From NCBI GenBank assembly GCA_963620985.1, contig CAVFCI010000004.1:1-64000 (forward strand): a stretch of DNA of 64,000 nt, read 5' to 3'. The DNA comes from F23-B02 sp963620985 (lineage in GTDB: Bacteria > Bacillota > Clostridia > Oscillospirales > Oscillospiraceae). Position numbers and translations under genes: made by a program. Below the pieces are notes generated by a model, which saw nothing but the letters and a program-made list of their open reading frames with translations, was not told the origin of the DNA and ran no database searches. Below are positions 41,124-49,274 of this stretch, piece by piece (position 1 is the first letter of the stretch; each line of letters begins with the position of its first letter).

Positions 41124-41323
41124 AGCCCTGCCGCGTTCGCGGTGTCATATTGACGTCGGGTTCGTTAAACCCACATTTCTAATAAGGGATGCTGATTTGA
41201 ATCTGCGGATTGCAGGCCTCCCGGCCTCAGGCCGGACGTTGGAAGCAGTGAAACAGAGCTTAGGCGACCCACCTGCTACTTTGTGCAGGTTATAACCGAA
41301 CCCCAACGGCGCGGCGGGATTTG
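41124..41323 (+). ncRNA. ssrS: 6S RNA
   Basis: About 200 bases with the closing stem CCCTGCCGCG near 41127 pairing with CGCGGCGGG near 41310. The Clostridial 6S-like 5' strand GTGTCATATTGACGTCGGG, a large internal bulge, and terminal hairpins (CTCCCGGCC-tca-GGCCGG; ACCTGC-tactttgt-GCAGGT) are also present. A TATGAT -10 box sits at 41113-41118. 6S RNA mimics open promoter DNA and binds the housekeeping RNA polymerase. The exact ends are estimated; identification rests on recalled family features, not a covariance search. Confidence 0.72.
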
Positions 41324-41356
41324 CCCGATGGTTTTCCATCGGGCATTTTTATTTTT
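41323..41356 (+). terminator. Terminator of the 6S RNA
   Basis: CCCGATG-gttttc-CATCGGG then an ATTTTTATTTTT tail. Confidence 0.85.
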
Positions 41357-41518
41357 CGTAAACGCTGAACAAATGGCTGTCAGCGTCTGAACGGATAATT
41401 TGTGCCCTGATTTAGTCGCTTCTTCTTGAAATACACAAAGTATTCCTGCGAAAAAGCGCCGTTATCAGGACCCAAATCCTCTCGCCCAGCCATCTGACGC
41501 ATTTATTCAGCGCTTACG
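41357..41518. mobile_element. 162-bp MITE-like element, copy 2
   Basis: Same length as 1323-1484 and about 93% identical by eye. The terminal inverted repeats are better preserved here: CGTAAACGCTGAACAAATG against, reversed, CGTAAGCGCTGAATAAATG. It starts right at the end of the 6S terminator tail and separates it from the phage-like island. Confidence 0.65.
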
Positions 41519-41525
41519 TTAGTTC

Positions 41526-41613
41526 TTGACAAATAACAAAAAATACATAGAAAAAGCATGCAGTCGAAAAAATTTCGGCTGCAAATTTTTTTACTTGTAC
41601 GCAAACGTACAAG
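41526..41613 (+). promoter_or_regulatory. Leader of the phage-like island: promoter, terminator, hairpin
   Basis: TTGACA at 41526-41531 (weak TAGAAA 16 bp later) is followed by a terminator stem GCAGTCGAAA/TTTCGGCTGC with a T7 tract (41560-41592), then a perfect hairpin CTTGTACG-caaa-CGTACAAG (41594-41613). Any transcript from this promoter must pass the terminator to reach the island. Confidence 0.5.
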
Positions 41614-41652
41614 CTGCGCCCGAAAACAGCCTATGGGTGAGAGGTGAATTTT

Positions 41653-41976
41653 ATGAACAGAAAAAGATCCGCCGATGCGGATAAGCTTCTCGAAAAGCTT
41701 GCGGTGTCCTCGCCGAACGATGCCGTGAAGCTGCTTTATCTCAGCGCCGAGGATATCTCCGAGCTCGAGGGGCTCGATCTTTCGCTGCTGAGCGAAATAA
41801 AACGCGGACCGAAGGGGGAGGTGGAGCTGAAGTTTGTAAACAAGCTGGCGATAATAAGGGAGCTCATAGAGCTCAATGCCGCAGCTGCGGCGCAGTCGGC
41901 TCAGGGCGGCGGCTTCTACGCGGCGCTGGACAAATCGGCAAGGCTTCTGGAGGGCGAGCGGGAAAATGAGCTTTGA
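41653..41976 (+). CDS. Small terminase-like protein
   Basis: A 107-residue mostly helical protein, placed just upstream of and overlapping the large terminase, the usual place for a small terminase subunit. It starts KRSADADKLLEKLAVSSPND and contains LKFVNKLAIIRELIEL, plausibly the oligomerisation helix. I do not see a clear helix-turn-helix, so the call rests on position. GAGGTG is six bases before ATG 41653. Confidence 0.5.
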   Translation: MNRKRSADADKLLEKLAVSSPNDAVKLLYLSAEDISELEGLDLSLLSEIKRGPKGEVELKFVNKLAIIRELIELNAAAAAQSAQGGGFYAALDKSARLLEGERENEL

Positions 41977-43204
41977 TTTTTTCTCGCGCACCCAGCTGAA
42001 GGCTCTGTCGTGGTGGAGCGATGCGTCTCCCTACCGCGAGCTCGATGCCGTCATCTGCGACGGCGCGGTGCGCTCGGGCAAGACCCTGTGCATGGGCATA
42101 TCCTTCGTCTGCTGGGCTATGCGGCGCTTCGACGGGCACAGCTTCGGCATCTGCGGCAAGGCCAAAAGCAGCATAAGGCGCAACATGATAGAGCCGCTGC
42201 TGCCGGTGCTGCGCGATATCGGCTTTGAGGTGCGCGAGCTCGTCTCCAAGGGCGTTATCGAGATAAGCTACCGCGGGCGGAAAAACCGCTTTTATCTCTT
42301 CGGCGGCAGGGATGAGAGCTCAAGCTCGCTCATTCAGGGCGTGACGCTTGCCGGTGCGCTGCTCGACGAGGTGGTGCTGATGCCGCGCTCCTTTGTCGAG
42401 CAGGCCTGTGCACGCTGCTCGGTCACAGGGAGCAAGCTGTGGTTCAACTGCAACCCCGAGAGCCCGCAGCACTGGTTCTACCGCGAGTGGATACAGAGAG
42501 CCGACGAGCGCAGGGCGCTGTATATCCACTTCACGCTTGAGGACAACCCCTCGCTGTCGAAGAAGATAATCGAGCGCTATAAGCGGATGTACAGCGGCGA
42601 TTTTTACCGGCGCTTTATCCTCGGCCAGTGGGTGCTGCCCGAGGGCAGGGTGTACGACTTTTTCACCGAGGATATGCTCTGCGCCGTGCCGGACGAGTGC
42701 AGCGAGTACATGGTCTCCTGCGACTACGGCACGAAAAACCCCAGCTCCTTCGGGCTGTGGGGCAAAAGCGGCGAGAGCTGGTACCGCCTGAGAGAGTATT
42801 ACTACGACGGGCGCAGGGAGGGGCGGCAGAAGACCGACGAGGAGTATGTCGCGGCGCTGACGGAGCTGTGCGGCGGCATAAGCCCCGGGCGCGTCATCGT
42901 CGATCCCTCGGCGGCGAGCTTTATCGAGGCGCTCTCCCGCGCAGGCTTTCGCGTTGAAAAGGCCGAGAACGACGTTCTGCGCGGCATACGCCTGACGGCC
43001 TCGTACCTCAAAAGCGGACGCATACGCATCTGCCGCGGCTGCGACGACGCTCTGCGCGAGTTTTACAGGTATCGCTGGGACGACAGGAGCGAAAGGGAAG
43101 CGCCTCTAAAGCAGCACGATCACGCGATGGACGATATCCGTTACTTCGCCGCAGGCATCTCAAAACTCACACAGCCCGTGGGCGCGGTGTGGGTAGAAAG
43201 GTAG
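41966..43204 (+). CDS. Phage terminase large subunit
   Basis: A 412-residue packaging motor. The ATPase part has a Walker A-like CDGAVRSGKTLCMG (about 33-46) and Walker B GALLDEVVLM (about 130). The nuclease part has acidic residues in VSCDYGTKNPSSFG (about 248), RVIVDPSAASF and HDHAMDDIRY. Both domains look intact, with no frameshift, so the protein may still be active. Confidence 0.88.
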   Translation: MSFDFFSRTQLKALSWWSDASPYRELDAVICDGAVRSGKTLCMGISFVCWAMRRFDGHSFGICGKAKSSIRRNMIEPLLPVLRDIGFEVRELVSKGVIEISYRGRKNRFYLFGGRDESSSSLIQGVTLAGALLDEVVLMPRSFVEQACARCSVTGSKLWFNCNPESPQHWFYREWIQRADERRALYIHFTLEDNPSLSKKIIERYKRMYSGDFYRRFILGQWVLPEGRVYDFFTEDMLCAVPDECSEYMVSCDYGTKNPSSFGLWGKSGESWYRLREYYYDGRREGRQKTDEEYVAALTELCGGISPGRVIVDPSAASFIEALSRAGFRVEKAENDVLRGIRLTASYLKSGRIRICRGCDDALREFYRYRWDDRSEREAPLKQHDHAMDDIRYFAAGISKLTQPVGAVWVER

Positions 43205-43208
43205 GAAT

Positions 43209-44360
43209 ATGAAACTGTTTTCAAAACAAAAGACGGCGGCACCGAGGGTACAGCTGCGCAGCACGCAGCCGCATCCGTTCGGCCTTATCGACAGCTATGT
43301 GCCGCTCGGCAGTGCGGAAACGAGGCTTTACCGAATGATCCGCGAGGCGGTGCCGGTGGTGGACGCGGCGATACTGAAGATCGTCAGGCTCACCGGCGGC
43401 TTCGAGGCCCGCTGTGCGGACAAAAAGGCCGAGCGCGAGCTCAATGAGTTTATCCGCACCGTGCCTGCCGGAAGAGGCCAGACGGGGCTCGACTGCTTCC
43501 TTTCCGCGTACCTTGACTCGATGATAACCTGCGGCAGAGCCGTGGGCGAGATCGTCGTCAACGGCAGCCGCGATATCGCCGCGGTGCTCTGCGGAAACGT
43601 CGCCGACGTGCAGATACGCGAGGGCAAAACTCCGCTCGATTTCGAGCTGTGCGGCACTTCGGATACAGGCTGCGCAGTGCCGTTTCGTTATCAGAACCTT
43701 CTGCTGTTTACGCCCTTCAATCCCGAGGCCGACTCGCCCTACGGCGTTTCGATGCTCAGGAGCATGCCCTTCCTGTGCGGGATACTGCTGAAGATATATC
43801 AGTCGATCGGCCTCAACTGGGAGCGCATCGGAAACCTGCGCTTTGCGGTGGTCTACAAGCCGCAGGGCGACGCTATCGACAGGCTCTCGGCTCAGGAGCG
43901 GGCGCAGCAGATAGCTTCGCAGTGGTCGGAGGCCATGCAGAGCGGAAAGTGCGGCTCGGTGCGCGATTTCGTGGCCGTGGGCGATGTGGATATCAAGGTC
44001 ATAGGCGCGGATAACCAGATCCTCGACAGCGAGGTGCCCGTGCGCCAGATACTTGAACAGCTCATTGCGCGCACCGGCATACCGCCGTTCCTGCTGGGGC
44101 TCAACTGGTCAACGACCGAGCGCATGAGCGCACAGCAGGCAGACCTCATGACAAGCGAGCTGACTGCCATCCGCCGCTCGGTAACGCCCGTTATCGAGCG
44201 TATCTGCCGCCTGTGGCTCAATATGCACGGCTACGCGACGACGCTCGATATCGAATGGGAGACGATCAATCTTCAGGACGAGATCGAGGAGGCCAAGGCT
44301 GCGCTGTATCTTGCGCAGAGGGACAAAATTTATTGGGAAGAAGGTAAAACGCAGGAATGA
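43209..44360 (+). CDS. Phage portal protein
   Basis: A 383-residue portal-like protein, placed between terminase and protease. Portal-type blocks include LLLFTPFNPEADSPYGVSML (about 170), GLNWERIGNLR, and the C-terminal TGIPPFLLGL with the tunnel helix region that follows. Slightly shorter than typical portals of about 400-450. No disruption seen. Confidence 0.82.
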   Translation: MKLFSKQKTAAPRVQLRSTQPHPFGLIDSYVPLGSAETRLYRMIREAVPVVDAAILKIVRLTGGFEARCADKKAERELNEFIRTVPAGRGQTGLDCFLSAYLDSMITCGRAVGEIVVNGSRDIAAVLCGNVADVQIREGKTPLDFELCGTSDTGCAVPFRYQNLLLFTPFNPEADSPYGVSMLRSMPFLCGILLKIYQSIGLNWERIGNLRFAVVYKPQGDAIDRLSAQERAQQIASQWSEAMQSGKCGSVRDFVAVGDVDIKVIGADNQILDSEVPVRQILEQLIARTGIPPFLLGLNWSTTERMSAQQADLMTSELTAIRRSVTPVIERICRLWLNMHGYATTLDIEWETINLQDEIEEAKAALYLAQRDKIYWEEGKTQE

Positions 44361-45250
44361 AGATAATCAAGGACGGCTCGGCGGCGGGCTCCGAGTGTAC
44401 GCCGCAGGAGCTTCAGGCGATAAACGCCTTTGCAAAGACGCAGCTCGGCGCAGACGAGGTCTACACCTTTCAGGTGCTGCTGTGCGACAACGAGGTAGAC
44501 AGAGATCTCGAACGCTTTTCGGTACCGACGCTCCGCGAGCTCGGCGAGCTTTTCGTCGGCGCGACGGGCATCTGCGACCATGACTGGCGCAGTGAAAATC
44601 AGGTCGCGCGGATCTACAGGACGGAGCTTATCACCGAAAAGAGCAGAACCACCTCGTGCGGCGAGCCCTACACCTATCTCAAGGGCTTTGCCTATATGCT
44701 GCGCACCGAGGCAAACGCCGAGCTGATCGCGCAGATAGACGGCGGCATAAAGCGCGAAACGAGCATCGGCTGCTCGGTAGCGCAGAGCATTTGCAGCATC
44801 TGCGGCGCGGAAATGGGCACATGCAGTCACGAAAAGGGCAGGGTCTACGGCTCGGAGCGCTGCTGCGCCGTGCTCACGGGCGCTGTGGACGCATACGAAT
44901 GGAGCTTTGTCGCCGTTCCCGCGCAGAGAAGTGCCGGAGTTATAAAAAGTTTCATCGAAAGCGAGGCGGGACGCGGCTATAAGGCCGAGTTCGAGGCGCT
45001 GGAGAAATCGGCGCAGCTGGGCAGAAGGTATCTCGAATCGCTCAGAGGCGAGGTGCTGCGGCTGTGCCTCGTGTGCGACGAGAAAATGCATCCGGCGCTT
45101 GAAAAAGGCGTTCTTCTCATGGAAGAGCCGGAGCTTCTGAAGCTGAAGGCCGCCTTCGAGGAGACAGCGGCAAAGCTCTACCCGCCGCTGACCCAGCTTC
45201 CGGGCAGGGGCGAGATCACCGCATTTTCCGGTGAAGAATACATTATTTGA
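44357..45250 (+). CDS. Putative prohead protease
   Basis: A 297-residue protein in the protease position before the capsid gene. It has a candidate histidine in ATGICDHDWRS (about 75) and serine in GIKRETSIGCSVA (about 135), matching the order of the HK97-type prohead protease dyad. A cysteine-rich insert CSICGAEMGTCSH follows and could bind zinc. The C-terminus is helical, like a scaffold domain. Family assignment is by position and these two residues. Confidence 0.6.
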   Translation: MKIIKDGSAAGSECTPQELQAINAFAKTQLGADEVYTFQVLLCDNEVDRDLERFSVPTLRELGELFVGATGICDHDWRSENQVARIYRTELITEKSRTTSCGEPYTYLKGFAYMLRTEANAELIAQIDGGIKRETSIGCSVAQSICSICGAEMGTCSHEKGRVYGSERCCAVLTGAVDAYEWSFVAVPAQRSAGVIKSFIESEAGRGYKAEFEALEKSAQLGRRYLESLRGEVLRLCLVCDEKMHPALEKGVLLMEEPELLKLKAAFEETAAKLYPPLTQLPGRGEITAFSGEEYII

Positions 45251-45270
45251 TCTCAGACAGGAGGATAAAA

Positions 45271-45615
45271 ATGAAAGTCAGTTTTGAAGGCATCGGAGAG
45301 CAGGTGCTCTCCTTCGGCAAGACAAGCGACGTTGCACAGGGCGCTCTGGTAAAAATGAGCGCAAACAGCACCGTCAAGACCTGCTCGGCGGGCGAACGCT
45401 TCATGGGCGTGTGCATCGCGGCAGGCGATGCGTTTGCCGAGATAAAGACCGCGGGCTACGTCGAGCTCGGCTACACCGACACAGCTCCCGCCGTGGGCTA
45501 CGCAACGCTCGCCGCGTCTACGGACGGCAGGGTCAAGACAGTCACCTCCGGCGGGGCGCAGTACCTCGTCGTCAAGGTAGACACCGCCGCCGCTACGGTC
45601 GGCTTCATCATGTAA
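45271..45615 (+). CDS. Small capsid-decoration-like protein
   Basis: A 114-residue beta-rich protein with the pattern of DUF2190/head-decoration proteins (ALVKMSANSTVKTCSAGERFMGV...VELGYTDTAPAVGYATLA). It lies just before the capsid gene, as decoration proteins often do. AGGAGGAT precedes ATG 45271. Confidence 0.6.
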   Translation: MKVSFEGIGEQVLSFGKTSDVAQGALVKMSANSTVKTCSAGERFMGVCIAAGDAFAEIKTAGYVELGYTDTAPAVGYATLAASTDGRVKTVTSGGAQYLVVKVDTAAATVGFIM

Positions 45616-45628
45616 GGAGGAAAGGATC

Positions 45629-46660
45629 ATGGCATACAATTTTAACGAGATAAGGCTCGAAAAGGGCATGTATTCCGAGCGCGGCAAGACCTTTGAGCAG
45701 ACCCTTGAAGCGCTCGACCCCAATGAAAACTACAAGGGCACTCCCTATGAGGGGCTCGATGCGTTCCAGCGCCAGCTCAAGCGCTTTGATATCAAGGTGC
45801 GCGGCGCGGGCAGCGATGTTGTCGAGAAGTTTTTCTCCACCTCCGAGTCTGCCGTGCTGTTTCCCGAGTATGTCTCGCGCAGCGTAAAGGCCGGAATGGA
45901 GGAGGGCAATATCCTGCCCTCGATCACCGCGACGGTCACCCGCTTTGACGGCATGGACTACCGCTCGATATACTCTGCGGCCTCCGAGGACGACAAGAGC
46001 CTGCGCTATGTAGGCGAGGGCGCGGCAATACCTCAGACCGAGGTCAAGGCCTCCGACCACCTTGTGAGCCTCAAAAAGCGCGGCAGAATACTCGTTGCGT
46101 CCTATGAGGCGATCCGCTTCCAGCGCCTTGACCTGTTTTCCGTCATGCTCCGTCAGATAGGCAATCAGATCATGCGCATGCACCTTGAGGATGCCATCGA
46201 CGTCATAAGAAACGGCGACGGCAACTCCAACAGCGCGGAAAGCTACGCCGTCGGCGACTCTACCATCGGCGGAACAGCCGGCAGCCTTAGCTACGGCGAA
46301 CTGCTGAACTTCTGGAATACCTTTGATCCCTACACCATGAACACCCTGCTGGCAGCTCCCGATGTGATGATGAAGATCCTGAAGTGCTCGGAGTTCCAGA
46401 ACCCTCTGTCGGGTCTGAACTTCCAGGGCACGGGCGAGCCCGGCAACCCGCTGGGCGCAAAGCTCATCCGCTGCTCTGCAATGCCTGCGGGCAAGGTCAT
46501 CGGTCTGGACAAGGGCTACGCTCTTGAAATGGTCACCGCAGGCGACGTGAACGTTGAGTACGACAGGCTCATCGACCGCCAGCTCGAACGCGCCGCCATC
46601 ACCAGCATCTCCGGCTTTGCCAAGCTCTACACCGAGGCTTCCAAGGTGCTGAGCGTCTGA
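45629..46660 (+). CDS. Phage major capsid protein (HK97 fold)
   Basis: A 343-residue capsid protein. An N-terminal delta-like segment is followed by the HK97 shell fold, with SVKAGMEEGNILPSI (about 90), FQRLDLFSVMLRQIGNQI, the long spine-helix region, and LAAPDVMMKILKCSEFQNPL near 240. It is uninterrupted. It is followed by a 355-base gap containing a dispersed element, unusual inside a capsid operon. Confidence 0.82.
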   Translation: MAYNFNEIRLEKGMYSERGKTFEQTLEALDPNENYKGTPYEGLDAFQRQLKRFDIKVRGAGSDVVEKFFSTSESAVLFPEYVSRSVKAGMEEGNILPSITATVTRFDGMDYRSIYSAASEDDKSLRYVGEGAAIPQTEVKASDHLVSLKKRGRILVASYEAIRFQRLDLFSVMLRQIGNQIMRMHLEDAIDVIRNGDGNSNSAESYAVGDSTIGGTAGSLSYGELLNFWNTFDPYTMNTLLAAPDVMMKILKCSEFQNPLSGLNFQGTGEPGNPLGAKLIRCSAMPAGKVIGLDKGYALEMVTAGDVNVEYDRLIDRQLERAAITSISGFAKLYTEASKVLSV

Positions 46661-46690
46661 TAAAAAATAAGGGGACGGGAGCAGCCTCCC

Positions 46691-46961
46691 GTCTCCGCAG
46701 CGTGCCAAAAAAGTCTGTGACTTTTTGCACGCTGCAAATACGCCACATTTTTTGTGAAGCTCACACTTCACGAAAAATCTCGCTACGCTCGTCAAAAAGC
46801 CTGATAGCTCAGGCGTTTTTGATGGCTATAATCCAACTCGAGGCGGGTCTTGTCCCACCTCAAACTCCCCCGCTGCGCGGATGTCTTTAAGTTGACAGGC
46901 GGCAGGGTTCAGCTCCCGTCAGCTTACGCAGCAGTATAGGGTTTTGGCAGTCTTCGGAGAC
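46691..46961. repeat. Hairpin-bounded dispersed element, copy B
   Basis: Ends are inverted repeats GTCTCCGCAGCGTGCCAAAA against, reversed, GTCTCCGAAGACTGCCAAAA. Inside lie the stems GCAGCGTGC/GCACGCTGC, TTTTTGTGAAG/CTTCACGAAAAA and GCCTG-atagct-CAGGC, then the block shared with 18564-18784 (CTCGAGGCGGGTCTTG, CCCCCGCTGCGCGG, TCAGCTTACGCAGCAG). A further stem GACGGGAG-cagc-CTCCCGTC precedes the left end. This fills most of the gap between capsid and connector genes. Confidence 0.65.
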
Positions 46962-47015
46962 GATAGACGATAAAAAATCCCGCGAGGGATATTTGACAGG
47001 TCAAGGAGGTATGAA

Positions 47016-47387
47016 ATGGCATATACGGATATGGACATAGAACTGAAGGCGCTGAGCATGCTCGGCTCGAACGTTCCGGACGAGGACGCAGTGATGCTGC
47101 GCACGGTTTGCAGTGCGGCTGCCGCAGAGCTTGAATGCCGTCTGCGCAGCGGAGTTTCCTCGGACGGGATAACGGAGCTGTTCACGACGGCTGCCGGTAT
47201 GCTGGCGATATCCATGTACATGGAGCTGGGCGCGGCTCACTCCGGCGGCGTGAGCGGCTTTACCGCGGGCAGGCTGTCGGTGCAGCTCGGAGGCGCGTCG
47301 GCTGCGGCGCTGCGAAAAAGCGCCGAAACACTGCTGGGCGCGTATCTCGACACGGGCGGCTTTGAATTTATGGGGGTGCAGGGATGA
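47016..47387 (+). CDS. Head-tail connector-like protein
   Basis: A 123-residue helical protein in the position after the capsid; DIELKALSMLGSNVPDEDAV and LEGAYL-type helices resemble gp6-like connector proteins. CAAGGAGGT precedes ATG 47016. The call is mainly positional. Confidence 0.55.
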   Translation: MAYTDMDIELKALSMLGSNVPDEDAVMLRTVCSAAAAELECRLRSGVSSDGITELFTTAAGMLAISMYMELGAAHSGGVSGFTAGRLSVQLGGASAAALRKSAETLLGAYLDTGGFEFMGVQG

Positions 47388-47695
47388 CGGTGACGGGCAG
47401 GATACTGAACAACTACGGCGAGGATATCGCCGTCGGCACGGCTGAGGGCAAGGGCTTTATCTCCTGCCTTGACCCGGACGATGCGCAGATACACAAAACG
47501 CAGCTTGCGCCGGGTGTGACGAACAATTCGAGGTACCGCCTCATAACCGACACCGAGAGCATAGCCGAGGGCGACGCGGTGACTGCTGCGGGGCGCAGCT
47601 ATGTTGTCCTGCGCGTCGAGCCCGTGCGCATACTCGGCGCGTTTTCGCACAATGAGTGCATACTGAAGCTGAAGGGAGGCGCGGGGAATGCTTGA
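47384..47695 (+). CDS. Head-completion-like small protein
   Basis: A 103-residue beta-rich protein (MTVTGRILNNYGEDIAVGTAEG) with four-base overlap to the previous gene and eight-base overlap to the next. Size and order match head-closure proteins of siphophages. The sequence alone does not define a family. Confidence 0.5.
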   Translation: MTVTGRILNNYGEDIAVGTAEGKGFISCLDPDDAQIHKTQLAPGVTNNSRYRLITDTESIAEGDAVTAAGRSYVVLRVEPVRILGAFSHNECILKLKGGAGNA

Positions 47696-48158
47696 AGAGA
47701 TAGCGGCAGGGATAGTTCAGCTGCTTGATGCTGCCGGTATAAAGGCGGTGAGCGCGTTTCCCGCCGAAGGGCTCGATGCGTCCGCGCCCTTCGTGTGCGT
47801 GGGGCTGAGCTCGGTGAGGCTCAGCTCGTCGGGGCTCGGAAATTACATAGGCGTGTGCACCGAGGACGGCAGCGTCAGGGAAATGTACGGCGAAAGAGCC
47901 GAGCTCACGCTGGCGCTGGACGTGTACGCGAGAGCCTCCGAGAGCGAGCACTGCTCCGAGCTTGCAGACCTTACCCGATGCGCCCTGTATGGGGCGGAGG
48001 GACTGTCGGTCACGGAGTTTTCCTTCGGCGAGGTCGGGTACGATGCCGACAGCCGCATGCTCCGCTCCCGCTGCACGGCAAAGGCTGGCGCGTATCTCGT
48101 GCGCGAAAAGCTCGGCAGCTCGCTGTCAGACTACAGCATAGGGGAGGCCGGAGCATGA
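47688..48158 (+). CDS. Tail-terminator-like protein
   Basis: A 156-residue protein in the tail-terminator position, with an N-terminal helix (EEIAAGIVQLLDAAGI) and later beta strands (AELTLALDVYARA, SRCTAKAGAYLV), consistent with Neck1/tail-terminator folds. The assignment is by order and secondary-structure impression. Confidence 0.5.
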   Translation: MLEEIAAGIVQLLDAAGIKAVSAFPAEGLDASAPFVCVGLSSVRLSSSGLGNYIGVCTEDGSVREMYGERAELTLALDVYARASESEHCSELADLTRCALYGAEGLSVTEFSFGEVGYDADSRMLRSRCTAKAGAYLVREKLGSSLSDYSIGEAGA

Positions 48159-48526
48159 ACATGATAAGAGCGTATCCCGCGCCCTCGGCAAAGCTCGGCG
48201 TTGACGGCGTTCCGCTTGCGGGCGTGACGCTTGCCGAGGAGTACGAAAGCCGCAGCGAGTATCCCGTGCTCGGCTTCGGCGACTCCTGTCCGAGCGCGAT
48301 ACTTACATTCGACCGGCGCTTCGGCATCGTTCTCGAGCGTGACGCGGGCATCGGCGACGGCGTGAGCTTTGAGGGCATCGGCGTGTTTGAGCTTCAGCTC
48401 GGCAGCAGGATATACAGCGGCTGCCGCTGCACGGAGCTTAAAAGGCTCAGAAGATCCGACGGCTCGGTCACGGAAAGAATAACGATCTGCGCACTTGAAC
48501 GGCAGGAGGTGAGCGCCGGTGAATAA
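48155..48526 (+). CDS. Tail-associated protein of unknown function
   Basis: A 123-residue beta-rich protein, MNMIRAYPAPSAKLGVDGV, overlapping its upstream neighbour by four bases and its downstream neighbour by eight. In a phage this place would hold the major tail tube protein, but the size is small and no tail-tube motif is recognisable. Confidence 0.5.
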   Translation: MNMIRAYPAPSAKLGVDGVPLAGVTLAEEYESRSEYPVLGFGDSCPSAILTFDRRFGIVLERDAGIGDGVSFEGIGVFELQLGSRIYSGCRCTELKRLRRSDGSVTERITICALERQEVSAGE

Positions 48527-48689
48527 CGAGGCCGAAATGCTCAGTGTCCGTCCGTACACGCCCGACGAGAACGGCGTGAATTTCGACGAGCAGCAGCTTT
48601 TTGTGGTGCGGCGGCGCGATATGTCCTTTGTATCGGACTATTTCCGCCGCGACGCACGCAGATACGACAACGGCTTTGAGCTGTATTAG
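48519..48689 (+). CDS. Small protein in the island (56 aa)
   Basis: GTG start at 48519 with AGGAGG about nine bases upstream; it overlaps the previous gene. The product is 56 residues, charged, with RPYTPDENGVNFDEQQLFVV and SDYFRRDARRYDNGFELY. Coding is supported by the ribosome site, the overlap and the close spacing to the next gene (12 bases). No family is recognised. Confidence 0.6.
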   Translation: MNNEAEMLSVRPYTPDENGVNFDEQQLFVVRRRDMSFVSDYFRRDARRYDNGFELY

Positions 48690-48700
48690 GAGGGGTAAAC

Positions 48701-49270
48701 ATGCTTGCACCAATGCAATACCGAGACTTTGTGTGGCCGAACAACCCGAGGGTGTTCGAGGTCGAATACCGCCGCACGCTGCACAGCTATAAGCTGCCGT
48801 TTTCCGGCTATGTCGTGCAGGATCTGGGGCTTCAGAACAAGATCATACGCGGCGAGGGCGAATTTGCCGGCTCGCAGGCATATGAAAACTTCCGCAGGCT
48901 CGCCGCGCTTTTTGAGGAGAACAAGGGCGGCAAGCTCGTGCATCCGGTGTGGCCGACGATGCGCGCATACTTTGCAAAGCTGAGCCTTAAGCAGGAGCCC
49001 AAGGAGGACTATATAAGCTACAGCTTCGAGTTCTGGGAATACACCGGCAGCGCCTTCGAGGACTCAGCCGAGGCCATCGACAACACCGATTACGGCAACC
49101 CGCTTGCCGATATCACCCGTGTGCGCTATTACAGCGCGGGCGAGAACGACACACTGCGCAGCATCGCACAGGCAAAGGGAGTCGAGCTTTCCGTCCTGCA
49201 GGAGCTAAATCCCGATATCGCAAGCTCCGATGCCGTCATCTCCTACGGCAGGCTAATAAGGATAAGGTGA
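48701..49270 (+). CDS. LysM-containing tail/baseplate-like protein
   Basis: A 189-residue protein: an N-terminal beta domain (PNNPRVFEVEYRRTLHSYKLPFSG, recalling DNA-circularisation/baseplate hub adaptors) and a C-terminal LysM-like stretch (AGENDTLRSIAQAKGVELSVLQELNP, about 145-180). LysM domains in this setting link tail hub parts. GGAGG precedes ATG 48701. Full-length relatives often continue further, so this may be a short version. Confidence 0.6.
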   Translation: MLAPMQYRDFVWPNNPRVFEVEYRRTLHSYKLPFSGYVVQDLGLQNKIIRGEGEFAGSQAYENFRRLAALFEENKGGKLVHPVWPTMRAYFAKLSLKQEPKEDYISYSFEFWEYTGSAFEDSAEAIDNTDYGNPLADITRVRYYSAGENDTLRSIAQAKGVELSVLQELNPDIASSDAVISYGRLIRIR

Positions 49271-49274
49271 CGCG

